8,261 nucleotides of DNA from JACQGZ01 sp050695215 (lineage in GTDB: Bacteria; Sysuimicrobiota; Sysuimicrobiia; Sysuimicrobiales; Humicultoraceae). The stretch is from assembly GCA_050695215.1 (NCBI GenBank), contig JBOGSD010000142.1:1-8261 (forward strand), read 5' to 3'. The position numbers and the translations under genes are program-made. The notes below the pieces were generated by a model. That model was not told where the DNA came from. It searched no databases and saw nothing but the letters and a program-made list of their open reading frames with translations. Shown in pieces: positions 1-5,998 of this stretch (its first letter is position 1; each line of letters begins with the position of its first letter).

Positions 1-2365
1 TCGACGGGGCGGCGGCGGGCTGCTGGGCTGGAGCCTGGACGAGAGCGGGTGCGGTGGAAGGGACCTCACGGATGACCCGCAGGACCCGGGAGTAGTTCAC
101 CCGCCCGTTGGCGGCGATGGCTTTGGCGTAGAAGTAGCCGCGCTTCTTTGGAAAGGTGGTCATGCTGACCGACACCTGCGCTGTCCCCGCCGCCCCGACC
201 TTTGCGATCAGGTCCTTGCCTGTGTAGAACTCCACGGTGGGCGCGTCGGTTTCGGCGCAGAGGGTGACCGTCCCAGTGGGGACGACAGCCTCGTCCGCCA
301 CGCAGCCCGAGCCCTGGAGCATCCGCACCCGTGGTGGCGGCAGCACCGTCCCGGACGCGTCGTTGTTGACGCGGGTCGCCTCATAGGCGGCGTCGTACAC
401 TCCGCCCGGGATCTGCTGGTCTTTACGATAGAGCGTGAAATTCGTGGGACGCAGCAACCCTTGCTGCTCTCGGATCCGCCAGCGGGCCCCCGAGTCGCTG
501 TGCCAGACGAAACTCAAGAGCGGGTCGCCTTCGAAGCGGACGCGGGCCAGCTGCACATGCGGCTCCTGGCCGCATCCGGATTGCCCCGCCTCGCAGGCAA
601 AGGCCATCGCCGTATTGACCCCGCGGATGACGCCGTTCTCATAGACCTCATCCTGCGTGCTGAGGACCGTGTGGGTGTCAACGCGAATGCCGGCGCCACC
701 GTTGTTCTGGCCGTCGAGCAAGAACCCGGTCAGCTTGTACCCCACCACACGATGCACATCTTGCGCCGACGTGTTGCCGATCAGCCGCACGTGAAAGAGT
801 TCTGTGGCGGTGCTGTAGGCGCCGAAGTCGATGCCCTGCTGGCTGTTCCAACCGAGGAGATCGACGACGTCGTCCGCGACGCCGGCGTTGTTCCACCAGG
901 CAAAAGCGAAGCTGCTCGAGTGGGCCGTGAGCCGGAACCCGCGGACACCCCGGTTGGGATCATTCTGACACTCCGCATCGCGGCATGGCGTCGACGTGGG
1001 CCAGAACATCCCGGCGCCCAGTCCCCCGATGCTCTCGGCCGCGTGCGCGCCGAATATCTGCGCGCCCTTGCCGGCGCCAAAGTGGATGCCGGTGGCCCGA
1101 TATGTAGTGGCCGCGCCGAATTTCATCGCCAGCGGCCGGTCCATCCACAGGTCGTTGGCCCCGGTCAGCGCGACGGCCTCTCCGGTTGAGGAGACGGCCT
1201 CCTCCAACCAGAAGGCCTGGTTGCCTCCCACGAAGGCGGTGTGGGCCTGGTCGTACACGACCACGTCGTACGCGGTGATCCCATAACTGTCGTGAACGGT
1301 TAGCCCGCGTCCCGCGCCTCCGGTGATGAGCACGCCGTCAAGGCGGGAAGTCCTGCTGGCATCCTTCTGGTGGTGGAAATGCAGGGCATACCGGCTGAAT
1401 GGTTTGAACTGGCCATTGGAGAACTTGCCGATGTTCTTCGGGGCAGGACCGAAGAAGACGAAGGCCGCGTCGGCGATGTCCGCGGTGGCCTCGTCCATGA
1501 TCAGCGTATGGGGGCGGTGGGTGGCGTTTGCCGCCTCGAACACGATGTTGCGCGTGAGGTTGGCCACCGGCGGGGCCAGGCGTTCGGTGTACGAGTGGCC
1601 AAACGTGTCCGTCCAAGCCACGTCCTGCACCTTGTGCTCGTAGTTCAGGGCGCTGTTGAGCGTCACGGTGCCTCCTGACACCGCCGCGATCGTCCGGCGC
1701 TCGTCTTGGTACGTGGCGGGGGCGCCTGCCGTGCGGGCGTTGCTCGGACCGACGACCACCTCGTCGCCGACGCGCCACCCCCAGGCATACCGGGCGTCGA
1801 CGACAATCAGCTTTGTCCCGGCCGCCGCCGTGGACGTGAGCAAAGTCCACGCTCCCCGGTCGGGCCCGTTCGTGCTGATCTTCCCTTTGTCGATGATCCA
1901 GAGGCCGACGTCGGTCTCCAGCGGCATGTCCGTGACCCCCCCGACATACTTCGACTCAACGAGAGACCAGCGGATGCGCGCCGTGACCGATGCCGGGATC
2001 GGAGAGGTGCTTGTGCCGTAGTCCAAGACCCCCGTCCCCCGGACGATGAGATTGCCAGAGAGCGTCAATGAGGAGACGGCGGTGCGGGAGGCCTTGAGGA
2101 CGCCTTCAACCGTTGCCTTGGCGGCCGTACGGGTTCCGGATACGGTCACGGTGTGTCCGGCCAGGATCTTGACGGCGTGCGTCGAGCTCGGCACGCAGCC
2201 GCATGACCAGGTCGCGGCGGCGCCCCAATCCCCACTGCTCTTCGAGGTGATCTCCGGCGCGGTCGCCGCAGACCCGACAGGAGGGGCGACGTGAAATGAT
2301 GCTGCGCCGACGAGAACCACGCTCAGAAGAAGTACAACGGCCCACCGCACTACCCGCTCTGCCAT
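1..2365 (-). CDS. Secreted G8 / right-handed beta-helix protein (CEMIP/TMEM2-like), 3' end outside window
   Basis: Open from ATG at 2365 to the window edge: 788 codons with no stop, so the C-terminus is missing. GGAGGTGA (minus strand, 2371-2378) sits 5 nt before the ATG. Residues 1-35 form a Sec signal peptide with a hydrophobic core at 9-22 and no lipobox Cys. Residues 44-75 (SGDW, ATW, GCVP, AGHTVTV) match the start of a G8 domain. GDEVVVG (200-206), a TVTLNSALNYEH stretch (about 233-244) and NLTRNIVFE (269-277) follow in the order seen in CEMIP, TMEM2 and fibrocystin relatives. LHFHH (328-332) corresponds to the family's IHFH motif, and RGLTVHDS (353-360) opens repeated beta-helix coils that run to about 640. 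Residues 676-765 look like an Ig-like beta-sandwich, and from 766 the chain becomes Pro/Ala/Gln-rich, which suggests another module beyond the edge. Bacterial members are mostly uncharacterised; binding or cleavage of extracellular polysaccharide is inference from the fold. The fold assignment is fairly sure, the function is not. Confidence 0.85.
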   Translation of the reverse strand, partial: MAERVVRWAVVLLLSVVLVGAASFHVAPPVGSAATAPEITSKSSGDWGAAATWSCGCVPSSTHAVKILAGHTVTVSGTRTAAKATVEGVLKASRTAVSSLTLSGNLIVRGTGVLDYGTSTSPIPASVTARIRWSLVESKYVGGVTDMPLETDVGLWIIDKGKISTNGPDRGAWTLLTSTAAAGTKLIVVDARYAWGWRVGDEVVVGPSNARTAGAPATYQDERRTIAAVSGGTVTLNSALNYEHKVQDVAWTDTFGHSYTERLAPPVANLTRNIVFEAANATHRPHTLIMDEATADIADAAFVFFGPAPKNIGKFSNGQFKPFSRYALHFHHQKDASRTSRLDGVLITGGAGRGLTVHDSYGITAYDVVVYDQAHTAFVGGNQAFWLEEAVSSTGEAVALTGANDLWMDRPLAMKFGAATTYRATGIHFGAGKGAQIFGAHAAESIGGLGAGMFWPTSTPCRDAECQNDPNRGVRGFRLTAHSSSFAFAWWNNAGVADDVVDLLGWNSQQGIDFGAYSTATELFHVRLIGNTSAQDVHRVVGYKLTGFLLDGQNNGGAGIRVDTHTVLSTQDEVYENGVIRGVNTAMAFACEAGQSGCGQEPHVQLARVRFEGDPLLSFVWHSDSGARWRIREQQGLLRPTNFTLYRKDQQIPGGVYDAAYEATRVNNDASGTVLPPPRVRMLQGSGCVADEAVVPTGTVTLCAETDAPTVEFYTGKDLIAKVGAAGTAQVSVSMTTFPKKRGYFYAKAIAANGRVNYSRVLRVIREVPSTAPALVQAPAQQPAAAPS

Positions 2366-2370
2366 CGCCC

Positions 2371-2378
2371 TCACCTCC
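2371..2378 (-). promoter_or_regulatory. Shine-Dalgarno site of the beta-helix gene
   Basis: Read on the minus strand this is GGAGGTGA, an 8-nt perfect complement to the 16S anti-SD, with 5 nt before the ATG at 2365-2363. It fixes that ATG as the start; the signal peptide begins immediately after it. Confidence 0.85.
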
Positions 2379-2409
2379 TGCGCCGCTGAGTTCTTGAGCT
2401 TACGTGCTC

Positions 2410-2449
2410 CCCATGAGGCCAGGGCGTGCAATCACCTGAGCCTCCTGGG
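2410..2449 (-). repeat. Long imperfect inverted repeat (hairpin) in the beta-helix gene leader
   Basis: On the plus strand the left arm is CCCA-T-GAGGC-CAGG (2410-2423) and the right arm CCTG-A-GCCTC-C-TGGG (2435-2449). Thirteen base pairs form, interrupted by one mismatch and one single-base bulge, around an 11-nt loop. The hairpin lies 45 to 84 nt upstream of the beta-helix ATG. There is no T-run on either side, so it is not a classical rho-independent terminator. It could be a 5' UTR stabilising or regulatory structure, or a protein-binding palindrome. Confidence 0.6.
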
Positions 2450-2499
2450 CGGGGAAAGGCAATAACGATCCAGACTCCGAGGATTCCGGTCTTCTCTCT

Positions 2500-2552
2500 C
2501 CCCACTTCGAGGGATTATGAAGCCGAGGCGATGCCGCCGGATTCTAGTGGGG
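2500..2552 (-). repeat. Nested inverted repeat in the beta-helix gene leader
   Basis: CCCCACT (2500-2506) pairs perfectly with AGTGGGG (2546-2552). Inside the 39-nt interval a smaller GGCG/CGCC hairpin (2527-2530 with 2535-2538) can form around a 4-nt loop. The outer stem is only 7 bp, and GC-rich DNA produces such pairs by chance, so this is weak evidence of RNA structure. No T-run follows. Confidence 0.3.
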
Positions 2553-2672
2553 GCTCAGAAGAACCTGACTATGACCGAAATGGAACCTGTTCTCAACCTT
2601 GATGAATTCTTTGCGTCCTTTCTTCGGTGCCGTTCACGTTCTTCCTTGTTGATTGAAGACATTCTCATCTCA

Positions 2673-3257
2673 CTACCACCAGGGATCGAGCAATGAGAGT
2701 TCGGCGGTGTCCTCCAGGGGCGCCGTGATTTCGGCGCCGGGCGCCCACAGGCCGGCCGGCAGCGGGATCACACCGAAAAACCGGCCGCGGTAGAAGGTCA
2801 GCGGCGACCCGTCCCGATACCAGAGGTCCTCGACGTAGCCGAGGAAGAGGGTGTGGTCCCCTCCAGGGTAGGTCGCTTCCAGGGCGCAGACGAAGTGGGC
2901 GAGCGCATGCTCGACGAGTGGGACGCCATCCCTGTACACGAACGCGGGTTGGAGCCTCTCCTGCGGGCGGCCGGCGAAGTTCCATGCATAGGCCAGCTGG
3001 TCTTCGCTGAGCACGCTCACGCCGAACCGGGTGTTCTCCTCCAGGTGCGCGTGCATACGGGCCTGCCGTCCGACGGAGACCAGCACCAGCGGCGGGTTGA
3101 GGGAGACGGAGGTGAAGGCATTGGCCGTCATCCCGTGCACCCCACTGCTTGTCTGGGCCGTCACCACGGTGACGCCGGACGCGAACCGGCCCGCCGCGTT
3201 GCGGAAGGCCCGCGCGTCGAATCCCCCATCGGCCATGCTGCGCTGATCTCCGGTCAT
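2673..3257 (-). CDS. Flavin reductase, HpaC-type partner of a two-component monooxygenase
   Basis: A 194-residue protein of the flavin-reductase-like family, whose members use NAD(P)H to reduce free FMN or FAD and hand it to a separate oxygenase. Visible family features are F13-x-x-A-F-R with RFASGVTVVT (24-33), the flavin-binding stretch GMTANAFTSVSLNPP (42-56), and GDHTLFLGYVE (133-143). Length is normal for the family. The chosen ATG (3257) has a perfect GGAGGTGA upstream. ATG 3236 with a weaker GGAGAT is a credible alternative, and ATG 3314 would add a 19-residue repetitive tail with no family counterpart. The gene is divergent from an operon that ends in an HpaB-type oxygenase, so it is most likely that enzyme's reductase; this pairing is inferred from context. 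Regulation is probably shared through the 98-bp divergent gap. Whether it prefers FMN or FAD cannot be read. Confidence 0.9.
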   Translation of the reverse strand: MTGDQRSMADGGFDARAFRNAAGRFASGVTVVTAQTSSGVHGMTANAFTSVSLNPPLVLVSVGRQARMHAHLEENTRFGVSVLSEDQLAYAWNFAGRPQERLQPAFVYRDGVPLVEHALAHFVCALEATYPGGDHTLFLGYVEDLWYRDGSPLTFYRGRFFGVIPLPAGLWAPGAEITAPLEDTAELSLLDPWW

Positions 3258-3293
3258 GCCGCGCTCACCTCCGGTCGTGCCGCGCTCCTGCCG
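3231..3293 (-). repeat. Three tandem 21-bp units at the 5' end of the flavin reductase
   Basis: Minus-strand units occupy 3293-3273, 3272-3252 and 3251-3231. The second and third match at 17 of 21 positions (GGAGRTSAGCGCRGCATGRCC), and the first matches the second at about 15 of 21. Because 21 is a multiple of three, each unit encodes a similar heptad (RQERGTT, GGERGMT, GDQRSMA). Units two and three each contain an SD-like GGAG followed by ATG at the same spacing. The repeat therefore supplies two consecutive in-frame initiation modules. Confidence 0.7.
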
Positions 3294-3355
3294 CGCCGTT
3301 CGCCGTCCCGGCATGAATCTTCGCGGGCGGGGGGGAATCTACTCTCCGGTGACCT
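3258..3355. promoter_or_regulatory. Divergent intergenic region, probable back-to-back promoters
   Basis: Ninety-eight bases separate the reductase start (minus) from the ATPase GTG (plus), so promoters for both directions should lie here or inside the reductase repeat. On the plus strand TACTCT (3340-3345) is a -10-like hexamer; it would start transcription around 3352-3354, just before GTG 3356. No good -35 is visible. A run of seven G at 3329-3335 lies too far from the GTG to act as its ribosome-binding site. I see no clear operator palindrome. Confidence 0.35.
3265..3272 (-). promoter_or_regulatory. Shine-Dalgarno site choosing the flavin reductase start
   Basis: Minus-strand GGAGGTGA lies 7 nt before ATG 3257-3255. 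The next ATG (3236) has only GGAGAT at the equivalent place, and ATG 3314 has no purine-rich site. This favours 3257 as the main start. Confidence 0.6.
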
Positions 3356-4153
3356 GTGGACAAGATCGCCATTAGCGGCCTGACGAAGGTCTTCCCGACC
3401 CGCTACGGGGCGGTGACTGCCCTCTCGTCCCTGGACCTGGACGTTCAAGAGGACGAGTTCGTCGTGTTGCTCGGTCCATCTGGGTGCGGCAAGACCACGC
3501 TGGTCAGGATCTTGGCCGGCTTGGAACGCGCCACCTCTGGGGAGATGACCATCGCGCGGGGCAGCGCGGGGAGGCCGCTGACGGCGATGGTGTTCCAGGA
3601 GGACTCGATCTTTCCGTGGATGACGGTGGAGGCCAATATCGGCTACGGATTGCGGATGCAGGGGGTGCCGGCACGGGTCCGCGAGCGCACGGTGCGCGGG
3701 TACCTGGAGAAAGTCGGGTTGACCAGGTTCGCCCGCGCCTATCCCTTCCAACTCTCCGGCGGGATGAAGAAGCGGGCCAGCGTGGCGCGCGCCTTTGCGG
3801 CCGACCCGGAGGTCCTACTCATGGACGAGCCGTTCGGTGAACTGGACGAGCAGACCCGCGTGCTGCTCCAGGCCGAACTCGTCAAGATTTGGGAGGAGAC
3901 GCGCAAGACCGTCCTCTTCATTACACACAGCATCGACGAGGCGGTGGTCCTGGCCGACCGCATCGTCTTGATGACGGCGGCCCCCGGACGGGTGAAGGCC
4001 ATCGTCGACGTGCCCTTCCCGCGCCCCCGCCAGGCCTACCTGATGCGAGACGATCCCGCCTACGGGCGGCTCACCCGTCATCTCTGGGAGCTGCTGCGCG
4101 ACGAGGTCCTGAAGGCGAAGGCGGAAGAGATGGGCGGGCGTGTCGCCGTCTGA
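3356..4153 (+). CDS. ABC transporter ATP-binding protein, NitT/TauT (SsuB/TauB-like) family
   Basis: A 265-residue cytoplasmic ATPase that powers import through the permease encoded next. All nucleotide-binding motifs are present in order: Walker A GPSGCGKTT (40-48), Q-loop Gln81 in VFQED followed by the family-typical FPWMTV (86-91), signature LSGGM (133-137), Walker B VLLMDEP (153-159), D-loop GELD (161-164; GALD is commoner) and switch His191 in ITHSIDEA. The FPWMTV and MDEPFG context is characteristic of nitrate, taurine and aliphatic sulfonate transporters, but many uncharacterised aromatic or pyrimidine-precursor importers share it. The start is GTG 3356: an in-frame TGA at 3350-3352 excludes anything further upstream. 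No Shine-Dalgarno is visible, so initiation may be near-leaderless. It overlaps the permease gene by 14 nt, which implies translational coupling. Confidence 0.93.
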   Translation: MDKIAISGLTKVFPTRYGAVTALSSLDLDVQEDEFVVLLGPSGCGKTTLVRILAGLERATSGEMTIARGSAGRPLTAMVFQEDSIFPWMTVEANIGYGLRMQGVPARVRERTVRGYLEKVGLTRFARAYPFQLSGGMKKRASVARAFAADPEVLLMDEPFGELDEQTRVLLQAELVKIWEETRKTVLFITHSIDEAVVLADRIVLMTAAPGRVKAIVDVPFPRPRQAYLMRDDPAYGRLTRHLWELLRDEVLKAKAEEMGGRVAV

Positions 4154-4952
4154 GCGCGCGGTCCCGTCGCCGCGCCGCCCTCGTGCCGGCTACCGCCTCT
4201 TCCTGGGAGAGCAGCTCGTCTCGATCCTCTCGCCGCTGCTGCTCATCGCGCTGTGGGAAGCGCTCGTGCGGTTCCGCGTCCTGGACCAGCGCTTCTTCCC
4301 TGCGCCGTCCTCTATCCTCGGCACCTTCTCCGATCTGATCGGTTCGGGAGAACTCCTCCGGCACGTAGGGGCCAGCCTGAAGCGCGTGCTGCTGGGCTTC
4401 CTGGTGGGCGGCGCGCCGGCGCTCGCCCTCGGCCTGGCGATGGGACTGTCCCGCTGGGCCAGAGCCGCGCTGAACCCGATCGTCGCCGCCACCTATCCGC
4501 TGCCCAAGAGCGCGATCCTGCCCTTGGTGATCCTCATTTTCGGCCTGGGCGACGCCTCCAAGGTGGCGCTGGTCGCGATCGGGGTGTTCTACCTGGTCCT
4601 GATCAACACGATGGCGGGGGTGCTGAACATCCCGCCCATCTTCCTCGACGTGGGGCGCAATTTCGGGGCAAGCCGCCTGCAGGTGTTTCTCACGATTGCG
4701 CTGCCGGGCGCGCTGCCCTTGATTTTCGCCGGCCTCCGCCTGGGGCTGGGGATCGGGCTCGTCCTCATCGTGATCGCGGAGATCGTGGGGGCGCGCAGCG
4801 GCATCGGCTACATGATCTGGCAGGCCTGGACGGTCTTCTTGGTGGAGCGCATGTATGTCGGGCTCGTCGTGATCGCCGTGCTGGGGTGGCTGCTGGCGCT
4901 CATCCTCGACTACGTCGAACGGATCTTGATCCCCTGGAAACCCGTGCGGTAA
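4140..4952 (+). CDS. ABC transporter permease, NitT/TauT (SsuC/TauC-like) family
   Basis: A 270-residue inner-membrane protein forming the channel of the importer, probably as a homodimer since no second permease is present. Hydrophobic segments lie at about 26-44, 83-103, 125-136, 142-162, 192-218 and 238-262, consistent with six membrane spans. The cytoplasmic EAA-type coupling loop is clear: DVGRNFGASRLQVFLTIALP (170-189), with the Gly176 and LP188-189 that contact the ATPase. FFPAPSSIL (52-60) and PLPKSAILPL (120-129) are also typical of this family. The start is GTG 4140, inside the end of the ATPase gene. Length is normal. The stop at 4950-4952 lies 4 nt before the amidohydrolase ATG. 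Confidence 0.93.
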   Translation: MSPSERAVPSPRRPRAGYRLFLGEQLVSILSPLLLIALWEALVRFRVLDQRFFPAPSSILGTFSDLIGSGELLRHVGASLKRVLLGFLVGGAPALALGLAMGLSRWARAALNPIVAATYPLPKSAILPLVILIFGLGDASKVALVAIGVFYLVLINTMAGVLNIPPIFLDVGRNFGASRLQVFLTIALPGALPLIFAGLRLGLGIGLVLIVIAEIVGARSGIGYMIWQAWTVFLVERMYVGLVVIAVLGWLLALILDYVERILIPWKPVR

Positions 4953-4956
4953 CAGG

Positions 4957-5982
4957 ATGGGCGCGCTTCCGGACCGCATCGACGTCGCCGCGCACATCCT
5001 GCCCCGGCGGTATTTCGACGCGGCGGTAGCGACGGCGCCGCCCGGTTTCTACATGCAGAAGCGGATCTCCGGCATCCCCTCCCTGGTCGATCTGAACGCC
5101 CGCTTCCGGATTCTCGACCAGTTTGAGAACTACGCCCAGGTGCTGAGCCTGGCCCTGCCGCCGATCGAGGCGGTGGCGCCGCCCGGCAGGAGCGCCGAGC
5201 TCGCCCGCCTCGCCAATGAGGAACTGGCGGCGCTTGTCGCGGAGCACCCGGACAGATTCGTGACGGCCGTCGCCGGCCTGCCCTGGAATGATGTCGAGGC
5301 GGCGGTGGCAGAGCTGGAGTACGCCGTCGGCCGTCTGGGGCTGCGGGGCGTCCAGCTCTTCACCCACATCAACGGGAAGCCGCTCGACGCCCCGGATCTC
5401 CTTCCCGTCTTCGAGGCGATTGCCGACCTCGACGTCGCGATCTGGCTGCATCCTGCCCGCGGCGCCGTGCCGCCGGACTACCCCAACGAGACAAAATCGC
5501 TCTATGAGATCTGGCATGTCTTCGGGTGGCCCTTCGACACGACGATCGCCATGACGCGGATGATCTTCGGGGGCCTCTTCGACCGCTTCCCCACCCTCAA
5601 GGTGATCACGCACCACCTGGGGGGCACGGTGCCCTTCTTGGAATCCCGGATCAAGGGAGGCTACGATCAGTTCGGCGCCCGCACCGACGACGAGGATTAC
5701 GGCGCGCTGCTGCGTACCCTGAAGAGGCACCCGCACGAGTACTACCGGATGTTTTACGCCGACACGGCGCTGTACGGGTCACCTCCCGCGCTGGAGTGCG
5801 GGCTGGCGTTCTTCGGCTCGGAGCACGTGCTGTTCGGCAGTGACATGCCGTTCGATGCCGAAGGAGGATCACGCTACATCCGGGAGACGCTGCGGGCGAT
5901 TGACGAGATGACCGCCTCTCCTGAAGAGAAGCAACGGATGCTGCGGGGGAATGCCGTGCGGCTGCTAGGTCTAAATTCCTGA
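4957..5982 (+). CDS. Amidohydrolase family 2 (ACMSD-like) metal-dependent decarboxylase/hydrolase
   Basis: A 341-residue TIM-barrel enzyme of the group containing aminocarboxymuconate semialdehyde decarboxylase and gamma-resorcylate decarboxylase. Recognisable blocks are IDVAAHILPRRY (8-19), LRGVQLFTHINGKPL (129-143), IWLHPAR (162-168), HHLGGTVPFLESRI (219-232) and LFGSDMPF (292-299). By family analogy His13, His165, His219/220 and Asp296 are the metal-site or catalytic residues. The usual HxH after beta strand 1 is here Ala11-Ala12-His13, so the first metal ligand is absent (see findings). The ATG follows the permease stop by 4 nt with only a weak AACAGG upstream, so translation is probably coupled. 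Its place between permease and binding-protein genes suggests it processes the imported compound or its oxidised product, by decarboxylation or C-N/C-C hydrolysis. The exact reaction is unknown. Confidence 0.85.
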   Translation: MGALPDRIDVAAHILPRRYFDAAVATAPPGFYMQKRISGIPSLVDLNARFRILDQFENYAQVLSLALPPIEAVAPPGRSAELARLANEELAALVAEHPDRFVTAVAGLPWNDVEAAVAELEYAVGRLGLRGVQLFTHINGKPLDAPDLLPVFEAIADLDVAIWLHPARGAVPPDYPNETKSLYEIWHVFGWPFDTTIAMTRMIFGGLFDRFPTLKVITHHLGGTVPFLESRIKGGYDQFGARTDDEDYGALLRTLKRHPHEYYRMFYADTALYGSPPALECGLAFFGSEHVLFGSDMPFDAEGGSRYIRETLRAIDEMTASPEEKQRMLRGNAVRLLGLNS

Positions 5983-5990
5983 GGGGGTGA
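5981..5990 (+). promoter_or_regulatory. Shine-Dalgarno site choosing the binding-protein start
   Basis: GAGGGGGTGA overlaps the amidohydrolase TGA and ends 8 nt before ATG 5999. The earlier in-frame GTG at 5987 is embedded in this same purine run and has no site of its own, so 5999 is the better start. Confidence 0.6.
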
Positions 5991-5998
5991 CGACGTCG

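Larger units (their letters stand above)
2366..2672 (-). other. Leader/intergenic region of the secreted beta-helix gene
   Basis: These 307 bases separate two genes on the same strand, the flavin reductase upstream and the beta-helix gene downstream. They hold no convincing open frame. The half nearest the reductase is visibly more AT-rich than the flanking genes, and the half nearest the beta-helix start contains two inverted repeats (listed separately). I see no convincing -35/-10 pair: a CATAAT hexamer on the minus strand at 2514-2519 resembles a -10 box but lacks a TTGACA-like partner 16 to 18 nt upstream. No hairpin is followed by a T-run on the minus strand, so no intrinsic terminator for the reductase is evident. 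Confidence 0.5.

Noticed and set aside
435..2294. Plus-strand open frames of 69 to 242 codons over this stretch.
   Set aside because: They are antisense to the long minus-strand beta-helix gene, which has recognisable motifs, a signal peptide and a strong SD. The plus-strand products are Arg/Pro/Ala-rich with no family features.
2500..2552. Inverted repeat as the terminator of the flavin reductase transcript.
   Set aside because: No T-run follows on the minus strand and the 7-bp outer stem has a long interior, so it does not fit an intrinsic terminator.
2609..2618. Minus-strand GGACGCAAAG resembles the conserved core of the cyclic-di-GMP-I (GEMM) riboswitch, and secreted proteins are frequent targets.
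   Set aside because: The preceding stretch is GGCACC rather than GGCAAACC, the first stem would be only about 2 bp, and no matching second stem with the GGTTACC-like closing strand follows. A covariance-model search of 2366-2672 would settle it.
3329..3335. G7 homopolymer upstream of the transporter operon as a phase-variation tract.
   Set aside because: Seven G in a GC-rich non-coding gap is unremarkable, and it is outside any reading frame.
4140..4153. Possible frameshift where the ATPase and permease genes overlap.
   Set aside because: Both proteins are full length with intact termini. A 14-nt overlap with a GTG start is ordinary translational coupling.
4071..4997. Minus-strand frame of 308 codons opposite the permease.
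   Set aside because: Its product is extremely rich in Gln, Asp, Arg and His, with no fold. It is a GC-codon shadow of the permease, whose EAA loop and membrane spans are clear.
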